DNA of 64,000 nt, taken from NCBI RefSeq assembly GCF_003399625.1, contig NZ_NBXA01000026.1, forward strand, positions 1-64,000. Direction: 5' to 3'. Made by a program: the position numbers and the translations under genes. This DNA is from Subtercola boreus (lineage in GTDB: Bacteria; Actinomycetota; Actinomycetes; Actinomycetales; Microbacteriaceae). The number at the start of each line of letters is the position of its first letter. Position 1 is the stretch's first letter. The notes under the pieces were generated by a model, which did no database searches, had not been told where the DNA came from, and worked only from the letters and a program-made list of their open reading frames with translations. Shown here one piece after another: positions 7,593-17,910 of the stretch.

Positions 7593-7629
7593 GTCACCTT
7601 GAAACACGCAATTGCAACAAATTGGTAAC
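7593..7629. promoter_or_regulatory. Spaced GTCAC/GCAAC/GTAAC motifs upstream of NlpC/P60 operon
   Basis: The plus strand has GTCAC (7593), AACAC (7602), GCAAC (7614) and GTAAC (7625), at spacings near one helical turn. They resemble the half-sites in the array at 3058-3138 but are less regular. They lie about 165-200 bp upstream of the operon start and equally close to the repressor gene end. This is a weak call. Confidence 0.3.
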
Positions 7630-7654
7630 GAAGATTGACCCCTGCGAACCAGTC

Positions 7655-9549
<1,895 letters not shown>

Positions 9550-9553
9550 TCCT

Positions 9554-9589
9554 TCCGGGCGCGCTCCGGATCCTCCGGGCGCGCTCCGG
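9554..9589. repeat. 16-bp exact tandem repeat between convergent genes
   Basis: The unit TCCGGGCGCGCTCCGG occurs at 9554-9569 and again at 9574-9589 with a 4-bp spacer, right after the serC stop. The ends of each unit are complementary (CCGG...CCGG), so transcripts from either direction can fold. It may act as a weak bidirectional terminator. Confidence 0.5.
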
Positions 9590-9592
9590 GGA

Positions 9593-10390
9593 CTACTCCG
9601 AGCGCTCCTGGCCTTCCAGGTCTTCGATGTCGCCGGCGTCTGCGAAGTCGTCGGTGGCGTCGAAGGCGGCTCCGGCGTCGGCGTCGACGCCCGTGGCCTC
9701 CGACGCGATCAGCGGCCGAGGATCGGGTACCGGCGCCGCAGCGGCGTGCGCGTCGGCGGTTCCGCCACCGAAGCCCGGGGCGTCGAGCCCCTCCTCTGCA
9801 ATGGTGTCGATGTCGATTCCGTCGCGATCCCGGTCGCGACCGATCGCCGACGGGTCGTCGTCGAGATCGTCCTCGGGGCCATCGACGTCGTCGTCATCCG
9901 GGTCGTCATCGTCGTCGTCATCATCATCGTCGTCGTCGTCGGACTCGTCGTCGGCATAGTCGTCGGTCGGATCATCCTCCGACCCAGCCGCATCGTCATC
10001 GTCGTCGTCGAACTCGCTCTCCGAGTCGTCGATCAGAGAATCCGATGTGAGCCGATCGGCCCACGGCACCCAGGCCGGAGAGAGCACAGAGCCCTCACCC
10101 GGAAGGAGTTCGACCTCCAACACCGACGGTTCGGCAGAATCGCTGCTCCGCGCGAGGGTGGCGGTCCAGTGCCAGTCCGGGTAGCCCGCCAGCTTCGACG
10201 CGAAGAAGAGGCTCAACACGTGCTCGCCCTCGACCTCGTGTCCGATGAACTCGCCGATGGTGTCGGCGGGTGTGATCTCGGCCAGCGCCGCCCGCGCCTG
10301 CTCCCGCGCGCCGAGCAGCACCGGATCCGCCTCAGGGGCGATCCCGGCCGTCAGGTCGGCCTGTTCGTCTGAGTACCCGTTCCCGGTCAA
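9593..10390 (-). CDS. DUF3027 family protein with Asp-rich tract
   Basis: This 265-residue protein has a DUF3027 domain in its first half, with ITPADTIGEFIGHEVEGEHVLSLFFASKLAGYPDWHWTA and EVELLPGEGSVLSPAWVPWADRL as recognisable blocks. Its function is unknown but it is conserved beside a cold-shock gene in Micrococcales. The second half is a low-complexity acidic region dominated by Asp (roughly residues 130-185), followed by an Ala/Asp tail, so the C-terminus is probably disordered and strongly negative. It starts 2 bp after the cold-shock gene stop, implying one transcript. Alternative in-frame starts exist, but the one used preserves the whole domain. Confidence 0.85.
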   Translation of the reverse strand: MTGNGYSDEQADLTAGIAPEADPVLLGAREQARAALAEITPADTIGEFIGHEVEGEHVLSLFFASKLAGYPDWHWTATLARSSDSAEPSVLEVELLPGEGSVLSPAWVPWADRLTSDSLIDDSESEFDDDDDDAAGSEDDPTDDYADDESDDDDDDDDDDDDDPDDDDVDGPEDDLDDDPSAIGRDRDRDGIDIDTIAEEGLDAPGFGGGTADAHAAAAPVPDPRPLIASEATGVDADAGAAFDATDDFADAGDIEDLEGQERSE

Positions 10391-10392
10391 CC

Positions 10393-10773
10393 TCAGGCGT
10401 CCAGCTCATCGGCGACCTTGCGCAGTAGCGCAGCGATCTTGCGGCTGTGGCTGGCTTCGGGGTACCGACCGCGCTTGAGGTTGGTGCCGATGCCATCCAG
10501 AACCTTCACGAGGTCTTCGACGATGACGGCCATGTCGTCGGCCGGCTTGCGGCTCAGCTTCACCATGCTCGGCGGAGCTTCGAGCACACGTACGGAGAGC
10601 GCCTGCACTCCACGCTTCCCGTCGGCGATGCCGAATTCGAGCTTCGTACCCGCTTTGACAGTCGAGCCTGCGGGCAGAGCTGACGCATGCAGGAAGACTT
10701 CCTGGCCATCGTCGGAACTGATGAAGCCGAAGCCCTTCTCTTCGTCGTAGAACTTGACCTTGCCGGTTGGCAT
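10393..10773 (-). CDS. Cold-shock domain protein with C-terminal extension
   Basis: This 126-residue protein has a CSD in the first 67 residues: KVKFYDEEKGFGFISSDDGQEVFLHASAL carries the RNP1-type KGFGFI and RNP2-type VFLHAS nucleic-acid-binding motifs. A further 55 or so residues, helical and Lys/Arg-rich (SRKPADDMAVIVEDLVKVLDGI), are found in the actinobacterial long form that precedes DUF3027. It is likely an RNA chaperone. A purine-rich AGAGGAGATCC precedes the start. It is the first gene of the operon with DUF3027. Confidence 0.92.
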   Translation of the reverse strand: MPTGKVKFYDEEKGFGFISSDDGQEVFLHASALPAGSTVKAGTKLEFGIADGKRGVQALSVRVLEAPPSMVKLSRKPADDMAVIVEDLVKVLDGIGTNLKRGRYPEASHSRKIAALLRKVADELDA

Positions 10774-10865
10774 GTGTGGATCTCCTCTAAGTCTTTTGCC
10801 GGTTTATTGCACTCCGGCCACCCCTAAGCCTATTCGCTCATCGCTGGGTGCGTAGTATCAGGAGC

Positions 10866-11135
10866 GTGACCAAGACAGACGCTCAACCCATTTCACGGGT
10901 CCAACGCATCCTCGCGTACATGGTTGCCAGCGCGATCGGCCTCTCCATCCTCGCGTTCCTCGCTGTCATCATCGGCACCGCCGCCGGTATGAAGGGCGAC
11001 AGTTTCAGCCAGGGGGTCTGGCCCACGATCCTCGTGCTTCCGCTGTTCGGTCTGCCTCTCGCCATTGCGCTGTTCATTGCGCTCCTGGCGGTGAACCTCG
11101 TCAGACGATCCCGCGAGGCTCGTAGCTCCAGATGA
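10866..11135 (+). CDS. Small membrane protein with two helices
   Basis: This protein of about 89 residues has two transmembrane helices (AYMVASAIGLSILAFLAVIIGTA and ILVLPLFGLPLAIALFIALLAVNLV) and a basic C-terminus. It resembles the short membrane proteins of unknown function that precede the helicase-associated gene in related actinobacteria. The start is uncertain: GTG at 10866 has AGGAG almost touching it, while GTG at 10848 lacks an obvious ribosome binding site. It overlaps the next gene by 4 bp (ATGA), so translation is coupled to it. Confidence 0.7.
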   Translation: MTKTDAQPISRVQRILAYMVASAIGLSILAFLAVIIGTAAGMKGDSFSQGVWPTILVLPLFGLPLAIALFIALLAVNLVRRSREARSSR

Positions 11136-12940
11136 GCGACACGCTCGCTCTGGCCAGCCGACTGCAGACCGAGAGCGACGACGCCCTGATCTCACTGCTG
11201 GAATCCCGCAACCTGTCCGGGCGGGACCTCCGGGACTTCTTCGACCTGGCCGACGCGCTGCTCCGGCCGGAGTCGGTCATGGATGCCCTCTCCCACCTCG
11301 ACCGGCCCACCCTCGCCCTGGTGGCCGAAGGTGGCGTCCGGGTCGCTGACGCCAGCCCTCCCCTGTTGGATGCCGCCGCCGCGATGCTGCTCGCAGACGT
11401 CGACGGTGTTCTTCAGCCCTATGACAGCGTCCGCGCCGTGCTCGAGGGATGGCCCGCAGCCGGTCTTCCCTCCATCTCCGACCTCGCGGGTGTCGAGGCA
11501 CCGACGGCTCCCCCGGCGCCATCCTCCGTCGAGCGGGACGGCACCGACCGCATCGCCGCCGAGAGCGCTTTCGAGACCACCGTCGCCGTGACGGAACTGA
11601 CGAATGCCCTCGCCACCCTGCCTGCCCGTGAACTGGCCAAGGGCGGCCTCGCCGTGCCCGATGCCAAGCGCCTGGCCGCCGCAACGGGCCAACCGCCCGA
11701 GACGATGAACGTCATCCTGCGGGTGGCGCGGATCGCGGGCCTGGCAGCCCGCGAGAACTCGTCCTGGTTCGCCACGCCCTACTCCCGCGAATGGATGCTG
11801 CTCCCCCTCGCCGAACGCTGGGGCCGCCTGGCCTCCGCCTGGCTCAGTGCGCTCCACGAGAACGTGCGTGACGTTCTCTGCCGCCGGATCGACAGCACCT
11901 GGGGTGAGAACCTCACCGAATACCTGGAGTGGCTCTACCCGGCGGGTGGCGAGGGTCTCTCACGCCAGATCGCCGAGTTCACGGTGGATGCCGAGCGCCT
12001 CGGCATCGTCACGGCGGGCTTCGCCAGCTCCGCCGGTACCGCTCTGCTCTGCGAGAACGAGGCGGCCGCCATCCACCAGGTGGAGCTTCTGCTGCCGCCC
12101 GAGGTCGACACCGTCTACCTCCAGCACGATCTCACGATCGTCGCGCCAGGCCCCCTGAAGCCCGAGATCGACGCCACCCTCCGCCAGCTGGCCCAGGTCG
12201 AGTCCCACTCGATCGCCTCGTCGTACCGCATCTCCCAAGGCTCCATCGCTCGGGCGCTCAGTGCGGGATTCACGGCAGACAGCATCCGGAGCTTCTTGGC
12301 GAGCATCGCGCCGGGGGGCATCCCGCAGCCGCTGGAATACCTCATCGCCGAATCGAGTGCGCGCTACGGCCTCCTCCGTGCCGGAGCCCTCGAGCAGCTG
12401 GGCGCCGACCAGCCCAGGAGCTTCGTGCGCTCCGACGACATCTCCCTGCTGCACACGATCGCCGTCGACGCCAACCTCACCAGCCTCGACCTCCTCTTCG
12501 AGGGTGCTAACCGCCTGACCAGTCGTTACGACCTCGACACGGTCTACTGGATGCTCGTGGATGCCCGTTACCCGGTCATCGCCGAGGGGGCCGACGGCAA
12601 CCCCGTGGCCCTCAACCGGCTGCACGTCGCCGAACCCCGCCGCCACATCACCAACGAGGTCGCCGAACAGCTGGTCAACCGGCTCCGCGGCAGCGGTGTG
12701 CGACCCGGCGCCGACACGGCGGAGGCCTGGCTCGTGCGCCAGCTCGACGTGGCGGTCAAAGGCAAGACGCCCGTCATCGTGACCGTCAGGCTGCCGAACG
12801 GCTCCGAGGTCAGTTTCCCTGTGGTGCCGACCAGTATCGGCAGCGGACGGATGCGCGGAACCGACCAGAAGGCCGGCGTCGAACGCACCCTCCCCCTCGC
12901 CAGCATCACCCAGGTGCAGCTGGCCCCCGCCGCCTCGTAG
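11132..12940 (+). CDS. Helicase-associated domain protein (Helicase_C_3 type)
   Basis: This 602-residue protein begins MSDTLALASRLQTESDDALISLLESRNL. It matches the actinobacterial protein always encoded just before the bacterial XPB helicase. It has an N-terminal winged-helix/helical region and a C-terminal helicase-associated block including YLQHDLTIVAPGPLKPEIDATLRQLAQVES, SYRISQGSIARAL and YGLLR. There is no Walker motif, so it is not itself an ATPase. Its role is inferred to be partner or DNA-binding accessory of the helicase encoded 69 bp downstream on the same strand. Confidence 0.85.
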   Translation: MSDTLALASRLQTESDDALISLLESRNLSGRDLRDFFDLADALLRPESVMDALSHLDRPTLALVAEGGVRVADASPPLLDAAAAMLLADVDGVLQPYDSVRAVLEGWPAAGLPSISDLAGVEAPTAPPAPSSVERDGTDRIAAESAFETTVAVTELTNALATLPARELAKGGLAVPDAKRLAAATGQPPETMNVILRVARIAGLAARENSSWFATPYSREWMLLPLAERWGRLASAWLSALHENVRDVLCRRIDSTWGENLTEYLEWLYPAGGEGLSRQIAEFTVDAERLGIVTAGFASSAGTALLCENEAAAIHQVELLLPPEVDTVYLQHDLTIVAPGPLKPEIDATLRQLAQVESHSIASSYRISQGSIARALSAGFTADSIRSFLASIAPGGIPQPLEYLIAESSARYGLLRAGALEQLGADQPRSFVRSDDISLLHTIAVDANLTSLDLLFEGANRLTSRYDLDTVYWMLVDARYPVIAEGADGNPVALNRLHVAEPRRHITNEVAEQLVNRLRGSGVRPGADTAEAWLVRQLDVAVKGKTPVIVTVRLPNGSEVSFPVVPTSIGSGRMRGTDQKAGVERTLPLASITQVQLAPAAS

Positions 12941-13009
12941 CCGCCTGCATCCCCCGCCCGGCCAGCGGAGGGGCGGGTCTGTCCCTCGAGCCACGTAAGC
13001 TTGACAGTT

Positions 13010-14644
13010 ATGCCAGACGGACCACTGATCGTTCAGAGCGACCGCACCGTACTGCTCGAGGTCGCGCATCCACAGGCCGACAGTGCGCGCCACGAGCTCG
13101 CAGTGTTCGCTGAGCTCGAACGGGCGCCCGAGCACATCCACACCTATCGCATCACGCGCCTCGGGCTCTGGAACGCCCGGGCGGCCGGCCACACAGCCGA
13201 GGAGATCCTCGGAACGCTCGAACGCTACTCGAAGTTCCAGGTTCCGCAGTCCGTCTCCATCGACATCGCCGAGACCGTGGGCCGCTATGGGCGCCTGGTC
13301 ATCGAGCGCCAGCCCGACGGTGTGCTGACGCTGCGGGCGACCGACACTGCTGTGCTGACGGAGATCGTGAAGGGGCGCCGCATCGCTCCCCTTCTACCGT
13401 CGCGGCTGTCGGATGACACGTTCGTCATCGAGCCGTGGGCGCGGGGTCAACTGAAACAGGAGCTCGTGAAGCTCGGCTGGCCGGCGGAGGACTTCGCGGG
13501 CTACACCCCCGGCACCCCGCACGAGATCACCCTCGACACGACCGACTGGCAGCTCCGCGGCTACCAGCAGGAGGCGATCGACAACTTCTTCGAGCGCGGA
13601 TCGGGTGTTGTCGTGCTGCCCTGCGGCGCCGGCAAGACGCTGGTCGGCGCCGGTGCCATGGCGACCGCCAAGACCAACACGCTCATCCTCGTCACGAACA
13701 CCGTCTCGGCACGCCAGTGGCGTTCGGAGCTGCTGCGCCGCACCTCTCTCACCGAGGACGAGATCGGTGAATACTCCGGCCAGGTCAAAGAGGTCAAACC
13801 GGTGACGATCGCCACGTACCAGATCCTCACCGCGAAGCGAAAGGGTGCCTACGCGCACCTGGAGCTCCTCGACGCGCTCGACTGGGGGCTTGTCGTCTAC
13901 GACGAGGTGCACCTGCTTCCGGCGCCGGTCTTCAAGCTGACCGCCGACCTCCAGGCACGCCGACGGCTCGGGCTCACCGCCACGCTGGTGCGGGAGGACG
14001 GGCGGGAGGGCGACGTCTTCAGCCTCATCGGGCCCAAGCGCTTCGACGCCCCGTGGAAGGAGATCGAGGCCCAGGGCTACATCTCCCCCGCCGACTGCTT
14101 CGAGGTGCGGATCGACCTGCCCCAACAGGACAGGCTCGTCTACGCGGCGGCTTCGGATGACGAACGGTACCGGCTCGCAGCGACGGCCCCTGCCAAACTC
14201 GACGTCGTGAAAGCTCTGGTCTCGAAACATGCCGGAGAACGCATACTGGTGATCGGCCAGTACCTCGACCAGCTCGAGGAGCTCTCGGCCGAACTCGGCG
14301 TGCCGCAGCTCACCGGGTCTACCCCGATTCCGGAACGGGAGCGGCTCTACCAGGCCTTCCGCGACGGGGACGAGCCCATCCTCGTGGTGAGCAAGGTCGC
14401 GAACTTCTCGGTCGACCTGCCGGAGGCCACCGTGGCGATCCAGGTCTCGGGATCGTTCGGCTCGCGCCAGGAGGAGGCCCAGCGCCTCGGCCGGCTGCTC
14501 CGACCGAAGGAGTCCGGGCGCTCGGCGAACTTCTACACGCTTGTCGCGCGCGACACCGTGGACCAGGACTTCGCTCAGAACCGACAGCGGTTCCTCGCCG
14601 AGCAGGGCTACAGCTACACGATCCTCGACGCCGCGTCGCTGTGA
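13010..14644 (+). CDS. DNA repair helicase XPB (SF2, DEAH/DEVH type)
   Basis: This 544-residue superfamily 2 helicase has Walker A PCGAGKTLVGAG (about residue 204), DEVH motif II (VVYDEVHLLPAP, about 300), motif III LGLTATLVREDG, and motif VI GSFGSRQEEAQRLGRLLRPK. These match the bacterial XPB homologues of Mycobacterium and relatives, which translocate 3'-5' on DNA. An N-terminal DRD-like domain (about 1-180) precedes the motor. The ATG at 13010 was chosen over a TTG at 13001. It forms an operon-like pair with the upstream helicase-associated gene. Confidence 0.92.
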   Translation: MPDGPLIVQSDRTVLLEVAHPQADSARHELAVFAELERAPEHIHTYRITRLGLWNARAAGHTAEEILGTLERYSKFQVPQSVSIDIAETVGRYGRLVIERQPDGVLTLRATDTAVLTEIVKGRRIAPLLPSRLSDDTFVIEPWARGQLKQELVKLGWPAEDFAGYTPGTPHEITLDTTDWQLRGYQQEAIDNFFERGSGVVVLPCGAGKTLVGAGAMATAKTNTLILVTNTVSARQWRSELLRRTSLTEDEIGEYSGQVKEVKPVTIATYQILTAKRKGAYAHLELLDALDWGLVVYDEVHLLPAPVFKLTADLQARRRLGLTATLVREDGREGDVFSLIGPKRFDAPWKEIEAQGYISPADCFEVRIDLPQQDRLVYAAASDDERYRLAATAPAKLDVVKALVSKHAGERILVIGQYLDQLEELSAELGVPQLTGSTPIPERERLYQAFRDGDEPILVVSKVANFSVDLPEATVAIQVSGSFGSRQEEAQRLGRLLRPKESGRSANFYTLVARDTVDQDFAQNRQRFLAEQGYSYTILDAASL

Positions 14645-14689
14645 CCAAGCTCACAGGAAGCGTACAGCGCACCCGCAGATAATGGATTC

Positions 14690-15379
14690 ATGACCGGACC
14701 CCGAATCCTCATCGTCGACGACGAACCCAACATCCGTGACCTGCTGACCACCAGCCTCCGATTCGCCGGCTTCGCCGTGCGCGCCGTGAGCAATGGCGCC
14801 CAGACCATATCGGCCGTTCTCGAGGAGGAGCCCGACCTCATCATCCTCGACGTGATGCTGCCCGACATGAACGGGTTCGGTGTCACCAAGCGCCTCCGCG
14901 CTGCGGGCTACACCGCGCCGATCCTCTTCCTGACGGCGAAGGACGACACCGAGGACAAGATCACCGGCCTCACAGTGGGCGGCGACGACTACGTCACAAA
15001 GCCGTTCAGCCTCGACGAGATCGTCGCGCGCATCAAGGCGATCCTCCGCCGCACGATGCAGGCCGACGAGGATGCGATCATCCGCGCCGGCGAGCTGACG
15101 ATGGACCAGGACACCCATGAGGTCTTCGTCGCCGACACCGCCATCGAACTGAGCCCGACCGAGTTCAAACTGCTGCGCTACCTCATGCTGAACCCGAACC
15201 GTGTGCTGTCGAAGGCGCAGATCCTCGACCACGTCTGGGAGTACGACTTCAACGGCGACGCGGGCATCGTGGAGTCGTACATCTCCTATCTCCGCCGAAA
15301 GCTCGACCAATACTCCGACGATTCGCTGATCCAGACCAAGCGCGGATTCGGCTACATGCTGAAGGTCAGCAAGGCGTAA
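14690..15379 (+). CDS. OmpR-family response regulator
   Basis: This 229-residue protein has an N-terminal receiver (acidic pair in LIVDDEPN, phospho-acceptor Asp in LIILDVMLPDMNGF, switch Thr in LFLTAKDD, Lys in VTKPFSLDE) and a C-terminal winged helix (IELSPTEFKLLRYLMLNPNRVLSKAQILDHVW and SYISYLRRKLD). It is closest in type to the TrcR/PhoP-like actinobacterial regulators. The histidine kinase begins 26 bp downstream, so the pair forms one system. The signal and targets cannot be read from the sequence. Confidence 0.93.
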   Translation: MTGPRILIVDDEPNIRDLLTTSLRFAGFAVRAVSNGAQTISAVLEEEPDLIILDVMLPDMNGFGVTKRLRAAGYTAPILFLTAKDDTEDKITGLTVGGDDYVTKPFSLDEIVARIKAILRRTMQADEDAIIRAGELTMDQDTHEVFVADTAIELSPTEFKLLRYLMLNPNRVLSKAQILDHVWEYDFNGDAGIVESYISYLRRKLDQYSDDSLIQTKRGFGYMLKVSKA

Positions 15380-15405
15380 GGCAGGCCTTGTAGTCTTGCT
15401 CTGAA

Positions 15406-17151
15406 ATGGCTGTCACACCTGCGACCTTCTGGGGATCGATCTCCCTCCGCACCAAGATCACGGGCGTCACCGTGCTCCTGCTGACGGTCGGACTGATCGT
15501 CGCGGGCATCGGCACCATGACCGTTCTGCGGTCCTACCTCCTGCAGCAGGTCGACAAGGGGCTCTCCGTGGGCTATGACGACGTGTCGACGTTCCTCAGC
15601 AAGGGTGCGACCAAGGATTCCTTCACGCTCGACACGGTCTCGTCGGCATCCACCGCCTACTACGTCGCCCTGCTCGGTCCCTCCGGAACGCTCACGACCA
15701 GCAACTGGGGCTCCCAGGCCTCCTCCAAACAGCCTGACCTCCAGAGCCTGACGCTGACTCCGAGCGCAGAAGCACAGGCCGAGAAGCCCATCTACGAGAT
15801 CTCCTCGACCGACGGCAAGGAACAGTGGCACGCCATCGTGCTCTCCATCGGCTACCAGGACCAGACCACCGGCACGATGGTGATCGCGGCATCTCTGGAC
15901 AAGACCGAGAGCATCACAACGACCTACCTCTCGATCTTCCTCGCCTTCAGCGTCGGCGTGGTGGTGCTGGGTGCGTTGCTGACGCGCCTCCTGGTGACCA
16001 GCACGTTCGCTCCCCTTCGCGCCGTCGAACGCACGGCCGCAGAGATCGCGAACGGGGACTTCAGCCAGCGCATGTCGAACGCGACTCCGAACACCGAGGT
16101 GGGCCGCCTCAACCGTTCCCTCAACACCATGCTGAGCCGCATCGACACGGCGTTCAGCGACAGGGCGAAGACCATCGACCAGATGCGCCGGTTCGTGGGA
16201 GACGCCAGCCACGAGCTCCGCACACCGCTGGTGTCGGTGCGGGGGTACGCCGAGCTCTACCGGATGGGCGCGCTGCAGACGCCCGAAGAGGTCGCCAAGG
16301 CCATGGACCGCATCGAGAAGGAGGCGATCCGGATGGGCGCCCTCGTCGAAGACCTCCTCGAGCTCGCCCGGCTCGACGAGACCCGGCCGATGAACCTGGC
16401 TCACCTCAATCTCGTACCGATCGCGGTCGATGCGGCTCTGGATGCCCGGGCCTCCAGCCCCGAGCGGGTGGTGTCGATCATCCTTCCCCGCTCCTCCCAG
16501 CCGGTGTCGCTCGCCCCGGCGGCGGAGGCCGCGACGAATCCCTACGGCATGACGATGGAGGACATCGCAGCGGAACGCGACGCCCCTGACTCGGAGAAGG
16601 CTGCCGCGGCCAGCACCCTGACCGGCCCGATCAGCTTTGCGGGTGCGACGCTGGCACGACTCCGAGGTCGTCGCCGGTCCGACGGCACCGTGCAGATCAC
16701 CCCGACCGACGTCGCGCTGTCGAGCTTCGACACCCAGGAGCACGACGGCGTCGCGCCGGTCATCCTGGGAGACGAGAACAAGATCCGACAGGTCGTCGCC
16801 AACCTCATCGGCAACGCCCTCCGGTTCACCAACAACGACAGCCCGATCGAAGTGTCGGTGCAGGTCGACGAGGCGAAGCGCCTCGCCGTGCTCGACGTGA
16901 TCGACCACGGCGACGGCATCCCGCCCCAGATCCGCGAGAAGATCTTCCAGCGGTTCTGGCGGGCGGATTCTTCGCGCACTCGCGAAACCGGCGGCAGCGG
17001 CCTCGGGCTCGCCATCGTCGCGTCGATCATCGCGGCCCACAACGGCACCGTCGAGGCGGTCGAGACCGCGGGTGGTGGCGCGACGTTCCGGGTCAGTCTG
17101 CCCTTGGCTGCCCCGGAGCCTGCGACTCCCACCTCGCCCGCCGCCGCGTAG
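15406..17151 (+). CDS. Sensor histidine kinase with HAMP domain and an unusual insertion
   Basis: This 581-residue membrane kinase has TM1 about 20-43, an extracellular sensor about 44-172, TM2 about 173-197, HAMP 198-250, and HisKA with the phospho-acceptor H269 (DASHELRTPL). The HATPase_c domain has the N-box near N470 (NLIGNALRF), DHGDGIPP, and GGSGLGLAIV. The distance from H-box to N-box is about 200 residues instead of the usual 110-120. The excess is a low-complexity segment (about 360-450) within the ATPase domain. It is the cognate kinase of the regulator just upstream and ends with a Pro/Ala/Thr tail. Confidence 0.93.
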   Translation: MAVTPATFWGSISLRTKITGVTVLLLTVGLIVAGIGTMTVLRSYLLQQVDKGLSVGYDDVSTFLSKGATKDSFTLDTVSSASTAYYVALLGPSGTLTTSNWGSQASSKQPDLQSLTLTPSAEAQAEKPIYEISSTDGKEQWHAIVLSIGYQDQTTGTMVIAASLDKTESITTTYLSIFLAFSVGVVVLGALLTRLLVTSTFAPLRAVERTAAEIANGDFSQRMSNATPNTEVGRLNRSLNTMLSRIDTAFSDRAKTIDQMRRFVGDASHELRTPLVSVRGYAELYRMGALQTPEEVAKAMDRIEKEAIRMGALVEDLLELARLDETRPMNLAHLNLVPIAVDAALDARASSPERVVSIILPRSSQPVSLAPAAEAATNPYGMTMEDIAAERDAPDSEKAAAASTLTGPISFAGATLARLRGRRRSDGTVQITPTDVALSSFDTQEHDGVAPVILGDENKIRQVVANLIGNALRFTNNDSPIEVSVQVDEAKRLAVLDVIDHGDGIPPQIREKIFQRFWRADSSRTRETGGSGLGLAIVASIIAAHNGTVEAVETAGGGATFRVSLPLAAPEPATPTSPAAA

Positions 17152-17185
17152 CGCACCCTCCTCCTCCGCACCCGCCGCGCCGCCC

Positions 17186-17247
17186 CGTCGACTTTCCCGT
17201 TCGCGCCGGTGAATCGCCGAACGGACGCGCAAACGGGAAAGTCGACG
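17186..17247. repeat. Long inverted repeat between convergent genes
   Basis: Two 21-bp arms (17186-17206 and 17227-17247) match at 20 of 21 positions around a 20-nt loop. It sits between the kinase gene and the convergent GNAT-like gene, so it could serve as a bidirectional terminator, although neither side has a T-run. Part of it resembles the inverted repeat at 31176-31235. Confidence 0.7.
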
Positions 17248-17260
17248 AGTGGTGGCGGTG

Positions 17261-17821
17261 TCACTGGGCGACGAGGGCGGCGGGGGTGGGTGCGGCGGGG
17301 GTGGGTGCGGCGGGGGTTGGCGCGGGTGGGGCGGGCACGGCGGAGGCGGGCGGGGCCGCCGGCACGTCAGCGAGGGTGCGGAGGGCCGCGGTGGTGCCGC
17401 CGGCGGCGGCAGCCTCACGGCGCCACGCGACCGCCGCACGGGCGGCGGAATCCTGCTGCCAGCGCGGGTCCACCCCGATCACGACGACCGGGTCGAAGAG
17501 CGCGCCGGAAGCCCGGAAGGCGCGGTGCGCCGAACGGATGAGCGCGGCACCCCAGAGTTCAGGATGCGATACGCCCGGATCGACGATCAGGCAGCGGAGT
17601 TCGACCGGATGCACGGAGCCGGCCGGGCCCCACCAGACGCCCCGGGCGACCGGGGTCGCGCGCGGGTCGTCGTCGACGAAGGCCAGCCAGGTCCATTCGC
17701 GGCGGAGACTGCCCGACGCGATGCCGAGGCCGAATTGCTCGGAGTCGACCCATTGGATCGGGTCTCGAGTTGAGAACTGCAACAGCAACTGGTCGTCGCT
17801 GCGTTGGGATACACGGAACAC
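17261..17821 (-). CDS. GNAT-like acetyltransferase fragment with Pro/Ala repeat tail
   Basis: About 186 residues from a GTG at 17821 that has AAGGA 9 nt upstream. The part FGLGIASGSLRREWTWLAFV, ARGVWWGP and HPVELRCLIVDP resembles the first half of a larger GNAT-family acetyltransferase, in which the acetyl-CoA-binding half would follow. Here the sequence ends in repeats of PAPPA/PTPAA (about 150-180), and no second half follows in any frame before the inverted repeat at 17186. I read it as a truncated or degenerate gene. If it is a real short protein, its function is unknown. Confidence 0.5.
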   Translation of the reverse strand: MFRVSQRSDDQLLLQFSTRDPIQWVDSEQFGLGIASGSLRREWTWLAFVDDDPRATPVARGVWWGPAGSVHPVELRCLIVDPGVSHPELWGAALIRSAHRAFRASGALFDPVVVIGVDPRWQQDSAARAAVAWRREAAAAGGTTAALRTLADVPAAPPASAVPAPPAPTPAAPTPAAPTPAALVAQ

Positions 17822-17910
17822 GGGAGAACGTCCTTCGAGAAGAGGTGATGAGCTGGTGAGGCTCTCTCCCGAAGTGGCCGTGGGACCGCCGTGGTCGGAG
17901 GTGACCGGAG

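Noticed and set aside
7429-7654. Possible ydaO-type (cyclic di-AMP) riboswitch upstream of the peptidase operon
   Set aside because: Several hairpins can be drawn, but the conserved end of the actinobacterial ydaO consensus is absent, so I do not call it.
15352-17439. A very long open frame on the minus strand opposite the histidine kinase gene
   Set aside because: It is the antisense of a well-supported gene in GC-rich DNA, with Arg/His-rich low-complexity translation and no domain. The plus-strand kinase has all its motifs.
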